The notes beneath the pieces are model-generated. The model made no database searches, was not told the origin of the DNA, and saw only the letters and a program-made list of their open reading frames with translations. The position numbers and the translations under genes were made by a program. From Victivallales bacterium (GTDB lineage: Bacteria; Verrucomicrobiota; Lentisphaeria; Oligosphaerales; Oligosphaeraceae): DNA of 5,142 nt. This document shows, piece by piece, positions 1-5,126 of the stretch (position 1 is the first letter of the stretch; each line of letters opens with the position of its first letter). The stretch lies in NCBI GenBank assembly GCA_017543165.1, contig JAFYGL010000722.1, positions 1 through 5,142 on the forward strand, written 5' to 3'.

Positions 1-616
1 AACATGCCTTGCTTCTGGAATACAGCATATCATCACCAAATACCGCGATTTTGCGGTGTCCCATATCCCACAAATAATCAGCTGCCAAACTGCCTCCCTT
101 GTCATCATCGACCTCAATGCCGTGAAATCCATTCAGCAAATGTGTCAATGTCATTATCGGCAGACGTTTGCTATGATTCTGAAGCACGGTCTTTGCGTTG
201 GTAGCCCCTCTTGATGAACAAATCGGAACCCAGATGCAGGCATCAACGCCCTTGGCAACCAGGAAATCCATGGCCTCCATCTCAGCCTGCAATGTATCCT
301 GTATGAATATGGGCAGCAAGTGGAAGCCGTCTGGCGCAAGAGCCTGGTCAATTCCGGAAAGTATTTCCGCCCAGAACGAGGCCCCCACTGAACCACGCAT
401 GACATAGCCAATGATATTGGTGCGCTTCAACGCCATCGCACGCGCATTGACATTCGGCTGGTAGTTGACACGGCGCATAACCTCCTGTATCCGCTGGCAG
501 GTTTCCTCTGAAATATGGTACTGCCTAGCCTTGCCATTGAGACACAAGGAGGCCGTAGTCTCGGAAACACCAGCCATCTCGGCAATTGCCCGTAATGTCA
601 TGCGTTTACTTGGCAT
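1..616 (-). CDS. LacI-family transcription regulator, C-terminal part missing (runs off window edge)
   Basis: The minus strand is open for 205 codons from the ATG at 616 to the window edge, with no stop. Residues 7-28 form the LacI-type helix-turn-helix (TLRAIAEMAGVSETTASLCLNG). A basic stretch and the hinge helix follow (NYQPNVNARAMALKRTNIIG, 51-70), then the start of the periplasmic-binding-protein-like effector domain. The typical core motif is seen at about 168-194 (EVDDDKGG, then LWDMGHRKIAVFG). Family members have about 330-350 residues, so roughly 40% is missing. The protein should be a DNA-binding repressor or activator responding to a small ligand, often a sugar or nucleoside; the ligand cannot be told from this part. 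The ATG at 616 puts the HTH at the usual distance; an ATG five codons later (601) is possible. Neither has a clear Shine-Dalgarno sequence. It lies 95 bp downstream of pckG on the same strand but beyond a terminator, so it probably has its own promoter. Family assignment is certain; target genes are unknown. Confidence 0.93.
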   Translation of the reverse strand, partial: MPSKRMTLRAIAEMAGVSETTASLCLNGKARQYHISEETCQRIQEVMRRVNYQPNVNARAMALKRTNIIGYVMRGSVGASFWAEILSGIDQALAPDGFHLLPIFIQDTLQAEMEAMDFLVAKGVDACIWVPICSSRGATNAKTVLQNHSKRLPIMTLTHLLNGFHGIEVDDDKGGSLAADYLWDMGHRKIAVFGDDMLYSRSKAC

Positions 617-635
617 TTGTGTATTGTTGATATGC

Positions 636-652
636 CACGGCCACAGGCCATG
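636..652 (-). promoter_or_regulatory. Short hairpin in the leader of the LacI-family gene
   Basis: On the minus strand CATGGCC-TGT-GGCCGTG can form a 7-bp stem (one G-U pair) with a 3-nt loop, 20 nt upstream of the regulator's ATG at 616. At the DNA level it is a near-palindrome around GGCC-N3-GGCC, so it could be either an RNA hairpin near the start codon or a protein-binding site, for instance for autoregulation. It lacks the central CpG symmetry usual for LacI operators. Function is inferred only from position. Confidence 0.3.
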
Positions 653-659
653 CACATTT

Positions 660-694
660 AAAAAGCCACGACAGCGGATGCCATCGTGGCTTTT
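660..694 (-). terminator. Intrinsic terminator of pckG
   Basis: Arms GCCACGA (665-671) and TCGTGGC (684-690) are perfect complements around a 12-nt loop. They are flanked by A-run and T-run, so the stem can extend to 11 bp. Read on the minus strand, the stem is followed by TTTTT (664-660). It starts 17 nt after the pckG stop, as expected for its transcription end. Because the flanks are symmetric (TTTT also on the plus strand) it could act in both directions, although no plus-strand gene ends here. Confidence 0.85.
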
Positions 695-711
695 GCTTTA
701 CCTAGTGCCTA

Positions 712-2520
712 TCAGCCCAGGTTCTTCTTGAGGATTTCAAGCTGCTTTGCCAATTCCTTGGGCAGCTTGGCACCGAACTTGGCATAGTGGGCATCGATTT
801 CGGGGAGGACTTCCTTCCAGCCTTCCACATCCACGCTGAACAGTGCCTTCTGGTCCTCTTCTGGGATGTTCAGGCCAGTCAGGTCCAGTTCGCCGTCAGC
901 AGGCAGATTGCCGATTGCGGTTTCCTTGGCCTTGGCTTTGCCGTCGCAACGGCCAAAGATCCACTTGAGGACGCGGCTGTTGTCGCCATAGCCTGGCCAC
1001 ATGAAATGGCCGTCTTCGCCGCGGCGGAACCAGTTCACGTAGAATATCTTGGGCAGCTTCGCGCCAGGTTTCTTGCCGATGTTCAGCCAGTGCTGGAAGT
1101 AGTCGCCCATGTGGTAGCCGCAGAATGGCAGCATTGCGAACGGGTCGAAACGCAGCTTGCCCTGACCTTCCAGGACAGCGGCAGTGACTTCGGATGCCAT
1201 GGTGGAGCCCAGGAACACGCCGTGCTCCCAGTCACGCGCCTCGTTCACCAGAGGAACCACGGTCTTGCGGCGGCCGCCGAACAGGAACGCGGAAATCGGA
1301 ACGCCCTTCGGGTCTTCCCATTCTGGAGCAATGACTGGGCACTGCTTTGCAGGCGTGGTGAAACGTGCGTTTGGATGGGCCGCCTTCTTGGTCTCGCCAT
1401 CAGGTCCCTTCATGTCAGGAGTCCATGGACGGCGCTGCCAGTCAATGAGGAAGTCCGGCTTGTCGTCATGGTCTTCCCACCACACGCCGCCGTCGGGTGT
1501 AAGGGCGGTGTTCGTGAAGATGCTGTTGCCCTTGTTGACAGTGCGCATCGCATTGGGGTTGGATTTCATGGAGGTGCCTGGCGCAACGCCGAAGAAGCCG
1601 TTTTCGGGGTTGATGGCGTAGAGGCGCCCGTCTTCACCGAACTTCATCCATGCGATATCGTCGCCGATGGTCTGGACTTTCCAGCCAGGGATGGTTGGCT
1701 CCATCATGGCCAGGTTTGTCTTGCCGCAGGCGCTTGGGAACGCGGCTGCCACGTACTTGACCTCGCCTTCGGGGCTTGTCAGCTTGAGGATGAGCATGTG
1801 CTCAGCCAGCCAGCCTTCGTCACGTGCCTGGACTGTGGCGATGCGCAGGGCAAAGCACTTCTTGCCCAGCAACGCGTTGCCGCCGTAGCCAGAGCCGTAG
1901 GAGATGATTTCGCGGGTTTCGGGGAAGTGTGTGATGTACTTCTTCTCCACTGGCGCGCTTGGCCATGGAATGTCTGGCGTGTCACCTGGCAGAGGATAGC
2001 CGACGGAGTGGACGCACTTGACGTATTCGGAACCTGCGGCGATCTTGTCCAGGATGATGGTGCTGACGCGTGTCATGATGACCATGTTGCACACCACGTA
2101 TGGGCTGTCCGTGATTTCAATGCCGTACTTGGCGATGGGGGATTCAACCGGGCCCATGCTGAACGGGATCACATACATTGTCCTGCCAACCATGGCGCCC
2201 TTGAAGAGCTCGTTGAACTCGGCCTTCATTTCGGCTGGTGCCTTCCAATGGTTTGTGGGGCCTGCGTCCTCTTCCTTCTCAGAGCAGATGTATGTGCGGC
2301 TCTCGACACGTGCAACGTCGCTCTTGTCAGAACGCGCATAGTATGAATTTGCAGGCTTGTCCAGTTTTATGAATGCGCCAGTCTTCACCATGAGATTGGC
2401 GATTTCATCATACTGCTTCTGTGACCCGTCGCAGATTACCACCTTGTCAGGTGTGCAAAGATCAATCCACTGCTGAAGCCAAGACTTCACTTCGGGGGCC
2501 TTGATGTCATTGAATTCCAT
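712..2520 (-). CDS. pckG: Phosphoenolpyruvate carboxykinase, GTP-dependent (EC 4.1.1.32)
   Basis: This cytosolic enzyme interconverts oxaloacetate + GTP and PEP + GDP + CO2. It is the entry to gluconeogenesis or, run in reverse in many anaerobes, a CO2-fixing step towards C4 acids. At 602 residues the protein is full length for the GTP family. Visible motifs: AxVESR around R71 (substrate arginine region), [15 protein letters not shown] (208-222, with the metal-binding lysine pair K220/K221), AEHM (H241, metal ligand), the P-loop FPSACGKTN (261-269) with the family's reactive cysteine C265, GDDIAW (286-291, metal aspartates), NARFTTP (384-390) and FLFGGRR (412-418), the nucleotide/substrate side. 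The C-terminal part keeps [13 protein letters not shown] and [21 protein letters not shown]. No key residue appears lost. A GAGGT ribosome-binding site (2533-2529) lies 8 nt before the ATG. The gene is divergent from yceD and ends just before an intrinsic terminator, so it is probably monocistronic. I could not pick out its -10/-35 with confidence. An inverted repeat at 2574-2589 in its upstream region is a candidate control site. Confidence 0.98.
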   Translation of the reverse strand: MEFNDIKAPEVKSWLQQWIDLCTPDKVVICDGSQKQYDEIANLMVKTGAFIKLDKPANSYYARSDKSDVARVESRTYICSEKEEDAGPTNHWKAPAEMKAEFNELFKGAMVGRTMYVIPFSMGPVESPIAKYGIEITDSPYVVCNMVIMTRVSTIILDKIAAGSEYVKCVHSVGYPLPGDTPDIPWPSAPVEKKYITHFPETREIISYGSGYGGNALLGKKCFALRIATVQARDEGWLAEHMLILKLTSPEGEVKYVAAAFPSACGKTNLAMMEPTIPGWKVQTIGDDIAWMKFGEDGRLYAINPENGFFGVAPGTSMKSNPNAMRTVNKGNSIFTNTALTPDGGVWWEDHDDKPDFLIDWQRRPWTPDMKGPDGETKKAAHPNARFTTPAKQCPVIAPEWEDPKGVPISAFLFGGRRKTVVPLVNEARDWEHGVFLGSTMASEVTAAVLEGQGKLRFDPFAMLPFCGYHMGDYFQHWLNIGKKPGAKLPKIFYVNWFRRGEDGHFMWPGYGDNSRVLKWIFGRCDGKAKAKETAIGNLPADGELDLTGLNIPEEDQKALFSVDVEGWKEVLPEIDAHYAKFGAKLPKELAKQLEILKKNLG

Positions 2521-2573
2521 TCTTCCTTACCTCTTTTGTTGATAGAGACTTTTGGTTTAAATCTGGCACTTCT

Positions 2574-2589
2574 CCCATAATTTTATGGG
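2574..2589. promoter_or_regulatory. Perfect inverted repeat in the pckG/yceD divergent promoter region, candidate operator
   Basis: CCCATAA-TT-TTATGGG is a perfect 7-bp inverted repeat with a 2-bp spacer. It lies 54 bp upstream of the pckG ATG and 9 bp upstream of the -35 box of the yceD promoter. Size and symmetry suit a dimeric DNA-binding protein, which could control one or both divergent genes. As RNA in the pckG leader it could also fold as a 6-bp stem with a 4-nt loop. No known consensus is recognised and no protein is assigned. Confidence 0.45.
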
Positions 2590-2597
2590 TTAGCACC

Positions 2598-2625
2598 TTG
2601 CCTTTTGAGTAAATTTCGCTATAAT
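2598..2625 (+). promoter_or_regulatory. Sigma70-type promoter for yceD-rpmF-plsX-ferredoxin
   Basis: The -35 box TTGCCT (2598-2603, 4 of 6 consensus) and a perfect -10 box TATAAT (2620-2625) are separated by 16 bp in an AT-rich setting. Transcription should begin near 2632, leaving a leader of about 26 nt before the ATG at 2658. This is the only good promoter seen ahead of the right-hand gene row. Confidence 0.7.
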
Positions 2626-2657
2626 ATACCCTCGTTTATTTCCTTTTCCACATTTTT

Positions 2658-3218
2658 ATGCGGAATATAAAAATTTCCATGGAAGATGATTTTAAAATAG
2701 AGGAAGGCAGCATTTCCTGCCCAATGCTTGTCGTACAGGTGAAAAACATACCTGACGAAGGCATGGAGCTGCAGGGCGAAATTCCTTTGCAAAACCTGGA
2801 TTTGAGGGACGACGACCGCTTTATCTTCGGCGACGCGCTCCTTTCATTCAGGCTGCACATTTCCGTCGCCCGCCATGACGTGCTGGTCAAAGGCTCCCTC
2901 AGCGCCACAATACAGGCGATATGCGACCGCTGCGTGGAAACAGCGCCTCTGGAAATCCGCTGCGACGAGGTGTTCCACCGCTATAAAAACGAGGCGGAAC
3001 AACCTGTCGATTTGACCGAAGACATAAGGGAAGATATATTACTCGCTTTACCGCAGGTCTTTCTTTGCAAGGAGGATTGCCTGGGCCTCTGCCCGAAATG
3101 CGGGCAAAACCTGAATCTGGGCACATGCGACTGCACGGATGACGAGGAACCATTCGAGGAAGAGGACGAAAAGCAGGATCCATGGGCCGCTTTCGACAAT
3201 CTGAAACTGGACAAATAG
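2658..3218 (+). CDS. yceD: YceD/DUF177 family protein, ribosome-assembly-linked (cysteine-rich)
   Basis: The 186-residue protein has the DUF177 (YceD/YlbN) layout. An N-terminal VxxIPDEG region (28-35) precedes a beta-rich domain with CDRC (89-92). The C-terminal signature is LCKEDCLGLCPKCGQNLNLGTCDC (136-159) and the tail is acidic, ending DPWAAFDNLKLDK. Cysteines C137, C141, C145, C148, C157 and C159 resemble a zinc-binding knuckle. In many bacteria, and in the plant plastid homologue, the family is encoded with rpmF and affects 23S rRNA and large-subunit maturation; the molecular role is not settled. rpmF follows 68 bp downstream, across an A-rich leader (3219-3286) with no structure I can see. 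The start is uncertain. The ATG at 2658 fits the promoter but has a pyrimidine-rich leader with no Shine-Dalgarno. An in-frame ATG at 2724 gives MLVVQVKNIPDEG, where the family usually begins, so the first 22 residues may be an extension or not translated. ATG 2679 is a third option. Confidence 0.9.
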   Translation: MRNIKISMEDDFKIEEGSISCPMLVVQVKNIPDEGMELQGEIPLQNLDLRDDDRFIFGDALLSFRLHISVARHDVLVKGSLSATIQAICDRCVETAPLEIRCDEVFHRYKNEAEQPVDLTEDIREDILLALPQVFLCKEDCLGLCPKCGQNLNLGTCDCTDDEEPFEEEDEKQDPWAAFDNLKLDK

Positions 3219-3286
3219 ATTTACTTCATTAAAAATAAAAAGAACCAAAAATCCAAATCAAACAACAAATCAGGAGTTAAGGAAAA

Positions 3287-3478
3287 ATGGCCGTTCAACA
3301 AAGTAAAGTCAGCAAGAGTATAGTTCGCAAGCGCCATGCAGCAAACCGCTACAAGGGCGTCCAGGTTACAGTCTGCCCCAGCTGCGGCGCAGCCTGCCTC
3401 CCGCACAGGGTTTGCAAAGCCTGCGGCATGTATGACGGAAAGCAGGTCATCCAGATCAAGAGCAAGGAAGAAGAATAA
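3287..3478 (+). CDS. rpmF: Large-subunit ribosomal protein bL32
   Basis: The 63-residue protein is a normal length for bL32, a component of the 50S subunit near the peptidyl-transferase/exit-tunnel side. The C-terminal half has the unmistakable pattern CPSCGAACLPHRVCKACGMYDGKQVI. C30, C33, C43 and C46 form a CxxC...CxxC zinc ribbon, so this is the zinc-binding (C+) form. The N-terminal half is basic (KVSKSIVRKRHAANRYKG). It begins MAVQQSK where most bL32 proteins have MAVPKRK or similar, and the tail is acidic (KSKEEE). AGGAG (3272-3276) lies 10 nt before the ATG and AAGGA (3279-3283) 3 nt before it. It sits between yceD and plsX, the classic arrangement. A hairpin follows its stop and may set the ratio of L32 to PlsX mRNA. 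Confidence 0.96.
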   Translation: MAVQQSKVSKSIVRKRHAANRYKGVQVTVCPSCGAACLPHRVCKACGMYDGKQVIQIKSKEEE

Positions 3479-3496
3479 TCCATTGTTCCGCCTCAA

Positions 3497-3523
3497 AAAG
3501 CACTGATAGACATCAGTGTCTTT
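3497..3523 (+). promoter_or_regulatory. Hairpin between rpmF and plsX, possible attenuator or RNA processing site
   Basis: CACTGAT (3501-3507) and ATCAGTG (3512-3518) pair perfectly around AGAC. The stem can extend with AAAG (3497-3500) and CTTT (3520-3523) past one bulged T. It lies 18 nt after the rpmF stop and 37 nt before the plsX start. The stem is AT-rich and the T-tract behind it is broken, so full termination is unlikely. Partial termination or 3'-end protection of the rpmF message is more plausible. It also buries an upstream in-frame GTG (3516), arguing against that codon as the plsX start. Confidence 0.5.
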
Positions 3524-3549
3524 CTACTTGAAGGGTACTATCAAATTAC

Positions 3550-3555
3550 AGGGAG
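3550..3555 (+). promoter_or_regulatory. Ribosome-binding site that fixes the plsX start
   Basis: AGGGAG lies 5 nt before the ATG at 3561. The longer reading frame beginning with GTG at 3516 has no Shine-Dalgarno and starts inside a hairpin. It would add 15 residues (MSFYLKGTIKLQGEP) in front of the conserved PlsX start. The ATG at 3561 is therefore preferred. Confidence 0.8.
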
Positions 3556-3560
3556 AGCCG

Positions 3561-4598
3561 ATGGGCGCAGACATAATCAATATTGCTGTAGATATAATGG
3601 GGGGAGACAAAGCCCCCGACGCGATTATTGAAGGTGTTGCGCAAGCCCTCTCCATGTATGGCAATGACTACCATTTGCTTTTGGTAGGCCCTGAAAAGAC
3701 AATCAAGCTTGGGCTGGGGAAATACGGTCTTGAGAATGATGAGCGCCTTGAAATCGTGAACGCCACTGAGGTGGTGGGCATGGGAGAGCACCCCGCAACC
3801 GCAATTCGCAACAAACGGGATTCCTCCATTGGCGTATGCATGGACATGGTACGCCAGAACAAGGCAAAGGCCGTATTCAGCGCGGGAAACACAGGCGCCG
3901 CCGTGGCAGCCGCCTATTTCAAATGGCGTATGCTGCCTGGCATAAACAGGCCTGCCATTGTAACTCCACTTCCAACGGAAAAGGAGCCATTCCTGCTGCT
4001 GGATTCTGGCGCGAACTCAGATTGCACGCCAGAGAATCTGCTGCACTATGCAATAATGGGCAGCATCTATGCCGAAAGCATTTACAAGCGCCCGAATCCA
4101 AGGATAGGCCTGCTCAGCAATGGCACCGAGGAGACGAAGGGCTGCAAACTGGTGCAGGGCGCATTCAAGTTGCTGCAGAACTGCAAGGAAATCAACTTCA
4201 TCGGCAACGTGGAAGGGCATGACCTGTTCACTGGCGATGTGGATGTGGTGGTCTGCGATGGCTTCGTAGGCAACGTGGTGCTCAAGACCTGCGAGCAGCT
4301 GGCACTTGCCATGGGACACATAATAAAGCGGAATCTCAAGAAGAATCCAATCTGGATGATGGGCGCACTGATGGCAAAAGGCGCCCTGAAGGACTTGAAA
4401 AAACAGGCGGACTACTCGGAAACGGGCGGCGCACCACTGCTTGGTGTGGCAGGAGTATGCATGATTGGTCATGGCATCTCGAATGCAAAAGCCGTTCGCA
4501 ATGGAATACACGCCGCAGGCGAGTTGGTTCGCCAGCGTGTAAATGAGACTATCTCGGAAAAGGTCAGCAAACTGGCTCTTGTCGAGAATATGGAATAA
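3561..4598 (+). CDS. plsX: Phosphate acyltransferase PlsX (acyl-ACP:phosphate acyltransferase, EC 2.3.1.274)
   Basis: PlsX turns acyl-ACP and phosphate into acyl phosphate, the acyl donor for PlsY in the first step of phospholipid synthesis; it is a peripheral membrane protein. From the ATG at 3561 the protein has 345 residues, the usual length. Visible family motifs: IAVDIMGGDKAP (8-19), SAGNTGA (107-113), LLDSGAN (146-152), GLLSNGTEETKG (183-194), GNVEGHD (215-221), DVVVCDGFVGNVVLKT (228-243) and ETGGAPLLGVAGV (287-299). The C-terminus is ordinary and no defect is seen. Upstream neighbours yceD and rpmF are the standard partners, tying lipid synthesis to ribosome production. Downstream there is no fabH: a ferredoxin gene begins 58 bp later. 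The gene probably belongs to the transcript starting near 2632, with a possible attenuating hairpin just upstream. Confidence 0.97.
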   Translation: MGADIINIAVDIMGGDKAPDAIIEGVAQALSMYGNDYHLLLVGPEKTIKLGLGKYGLENDERLEIVNATEVVGMGEHPATAIRNKRDSSIGVCMDMVRQNKAKAVFSAGNTGAAVAAAYFKWRMLPGINRPAIVTPLPTEKEPFLLLDSGANSDCTPENLLHYAIMGSIYAESIYKRPNPRIGLLSNGTEETKGCKLVQGAFKLLQNCKEINFIGNVEGHDLFTGDVDVVVCDGFVGNVVLKTCEQLALAMGHIIKRNLKKNPIWMMGALMAKGALKDLKKQADYSETGGAPLLGVAGVCMIGHGISNAKAVRNGIHAAGELVRQRVNETISEKVSKLALVENME

Positions 4599-4606
4599 TG
4601 TTAAGC

Positions 4607-4620
4607 GCCATGAAAATGGC
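4607..4620 (+). promoter_or_regulatory. Small GNRA-loop hairpin between plsX and the ferredoxin gene
   Basis: GCCAT-GAAA-ATGGC forms a 5-bp perfect stem capped by GAAA, a GNRA-type tetraloop, 8 nt after the plsX stop. No T-run follows, so it is not an intrinsic terminator. It may protect the plsX 3' end or mark a processing point between plsX and the ferredoxin message. Function is inferred. Confidence 0.4.
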
Positions 4621-4627
4621 ACAATTG

Positions 4628-4642
4628 GTAATTACTAGTAAT
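4628..4642. promoter_or_regulatory. 12-bp palindrome and GTAAT direct repeats just before the ferredoxin ribosome-binding site
   Basis: ATTACTAGTAAT (4631-4642) is a perfect palindrome that stops 1 nt before the AGGAG of the ferredoxin gene. It overlaps a second small palindrome, GTAATTAC (4628-4635), and two GTAAT units start exactly 10 bp apart (4628 and 4638). That spacing is one DNA turn, which suits a protein site. It could regulate a local ferredoxin promoter, but I see no convincing -35/-10 here. Confidence 0.35.
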
Positions 4643-4656
4643 CAGGAGAAGCAAAA

Positions 4657-4830
4657 ATGGCAGCAAAAGTTGATGCAGAACAGTGCGTTGGATGCGAAAC
4701 ATGCAAAGGCGCTTGCCCCGCAGAGGCAATTGAAATGGTTGACGGCAAGGCAGTAGTCAAGGAAGACGTTTGCCTCAGCTGCGGTGTCTGCGCTGGCGAA
4801 TGCCCCGTGGGTGCTATCACAGTTGAATAA
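4657..4830 (+). CDS. 2[4Fe-4S] ferredoxin, clostridial type
   Basis: This 57-residue protein is a small cytosolic low-potential electron carrier. Two CxxCxxCxxxCP motifs are intact: C10, C13, C16, C20-P21 and C39, C42, C45, C49-P50. Each would supply three ligands to one [4Fe-4S] cluster and one to the other. Length matches classic clostridial ferredoxins (about 55 residues), without the loop or C-terminal extension of the Alvin type. It is acidic (10 Asp/Glu against 4 Lys, no Arg) and has no aromatic residue or histidine at all. AGGAG (4644-4648) lies 8 nt before the ATG. It is the last gene before the terminator at 4844-4881, and either shares the plsX transcript or has a promoter in the 58-bp gap. 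Likely partners are anaerobic oxidoreductases (pyruvate:ferredoxin oxidoreductase, hydrogenase, Rnf), none of which is in this window. A role in lipid synthesis is not implied by position alone. Confidence 0.95.
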   Translation: MAAKVDAEQCVGCETCKGACPAEAIEMVDGKAVVKEDVCLSCGVCAGECPVGAITVE

Positions 4831-4843
4831 TTTCATTCAATGC

Positions 4844-4881
4844 AAAAAGACGCCGTCCTCCCCAAGGGGGCGGCGTTTTTT
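4844..4881 (+). terminator. Strong intrinsic terminator after the ferredoxin gene
   Basis: ACGCCG (4850-4855) pairs with CGGCGT (4871-4876). Inside, CCCC pairs with GGGG around a 2-4 nt loop, leaving a small asymmetric bulge. The stem is followed by TTTTTT (4876-4881) and preceded by AAAAA, so it could also work in reverse. It begins 13 nt after the ferredoxin stop and closes the yceD-rpmF-plsX-ferredoxin row. Confidence 0.93.
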
Positions 4882-4887
4882 GTTGTT

Positions 4888-4905
4888 CACTCTGTTCTCA
4901 GAGTG
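4888..4905. repeat. 7-bp perfect hairpin behind the terminator
   Basis: CACTCTG (4888-4894) and CAGAGTG (4899-4905) are perfect complements around TTCT, 6 nt after the T-run of the ferredoxin terminator. TTGTTG follows, a weak T-rich tail, so it may be a back-up terminator for readthrough. No other role is visible. Confidence 0.45.
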
Positions 4906-4969
4906 TTGTTGCTATAGAGCATTTTGTTAAGGTAATTGTACTAGCGCACTATGTTCAAGCCAGCAGACC

Positions 4970-5044
4970 TTCATGGGGTATTTTTATAGTTTTCTTCACA
5001 ATAGTGTAGAGCATCACCTATAAAAAACTACAACACCCTATGAA
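4970..5044. repeat. 75-nt imperfect long hairpin (three paired segments)
   Basis: The outer arm 4970-4979 (TTCATGGGGT) pairs with 5035-5044 (ACCCTATGAA) over 10 positions with one G-U. The middle arm 4981-4989 (TTTTTATAG) pairs perfectly with 5018-5026 (CTATAAAAA). The inner CTTCAC (4994-4999) pairs with GTGTAG (5004-5009) with one mismatch around AATA. The middle and outer arms are separated by 1 nt on the left and 8 nt on the right. This could be a structured RNA or a miniature inverted-repeat element. No known family is recognised. Confidence 0.4.
4995..5024 (+). promoter_or_regulatory. Possible rightward promoter in the non-coding tail
   Basis: TTCACA (4995-5000) and TATAAA (5019-5024) each match the sigma70 boxes at 5 of 6 positions with an 18-bp spacer. 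It would drive transcription towards the GC-rich hairpin and whatever lies beyond the window. In AT-rich DNA such matches arise by chance, and both boxes sit inside the imperfect hairpin. Confidence 0.25.
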
Positions 5045-5095
5045 TCTGCAAAAATAGACTGGATTTTTTCGCCGAAGGCGCTACCTTTGGGTGGT

Positions 5096-5126
5096 GGGTG
5101 GGGGACGGTTACACCGTCCCCCACCC
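5096..5126. repeat. Perfect 14-bp GC-rich stem-loop
   Basis: GGGTGGGGGACGGT (5096-5109) and ACCGTCCCCCACCC (5113-5126) are exact complements around a 3-nt TAC loop. No T-run follows on either strand, so it is not a standard intrinsic terminator. It resembles extragenic palindromes of the REP kind in size and strength, but I do not recognise a specific family. Only one copy is present in the window. Confidence 0.75.

Noticed and set aside
154..411. Minus-strand 85-codon frame and plus-strand frames within the first 730 bases
   Set aside because: The LacI-family frame covers this region with clear domain motifs; the other frames are shadows of it or of the intergenic terminator.
787..2346. 519-codon open frame on the plus strand opposite pckG
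   Set aside because: It lies wholly antisense to an intact, motif-complete pckG. Its translation is rich in His, Cys, Trp and Val with no recognisable domain, as expected for a shadow of a codon-biased gene.
3516..3560. N-terminal 15-codon extension of plsX starting at GTG 3516
   Set aside because: There is no Shine-Dalgarno and the start lies within a hairpin. The ATG at 3561 has AGGGAG at good spacing and gives the usual PlsX N-terminus.
4017..4622. 201-codon minus-strand frame opposite plsX
   Set aside because: It is antisense to an intact plsX, has no ribosome-binding site or family motif, and its translation has shadow-like composition.
4915..5014. 8-bp direct repeat TAGAGCAT (4915-4922 and 5007-5014) as attachment sites
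   Set aside because: One 8-mer repeat in about 260 bases is expected by chance about half the time, and nothing resembling an integrase is nearby.
5070..5080. CGCC-GAA-GGCG hairpin with T6 as a terminator
   Set aside because: The T-run (5064-5069) lies 5' of the stem on the plus strand and reads as A-run after it on the minus strand, so it does not fit an intrinsic terminator in either direction.
5089..5108. G-quadruplex in the G-rich run
   Set aside because: Only three tracts of three or more G are present on the plus strand, and the strongest pairs perfectly in the 14-bp stem, so a three-layer quadruplex is not supported.
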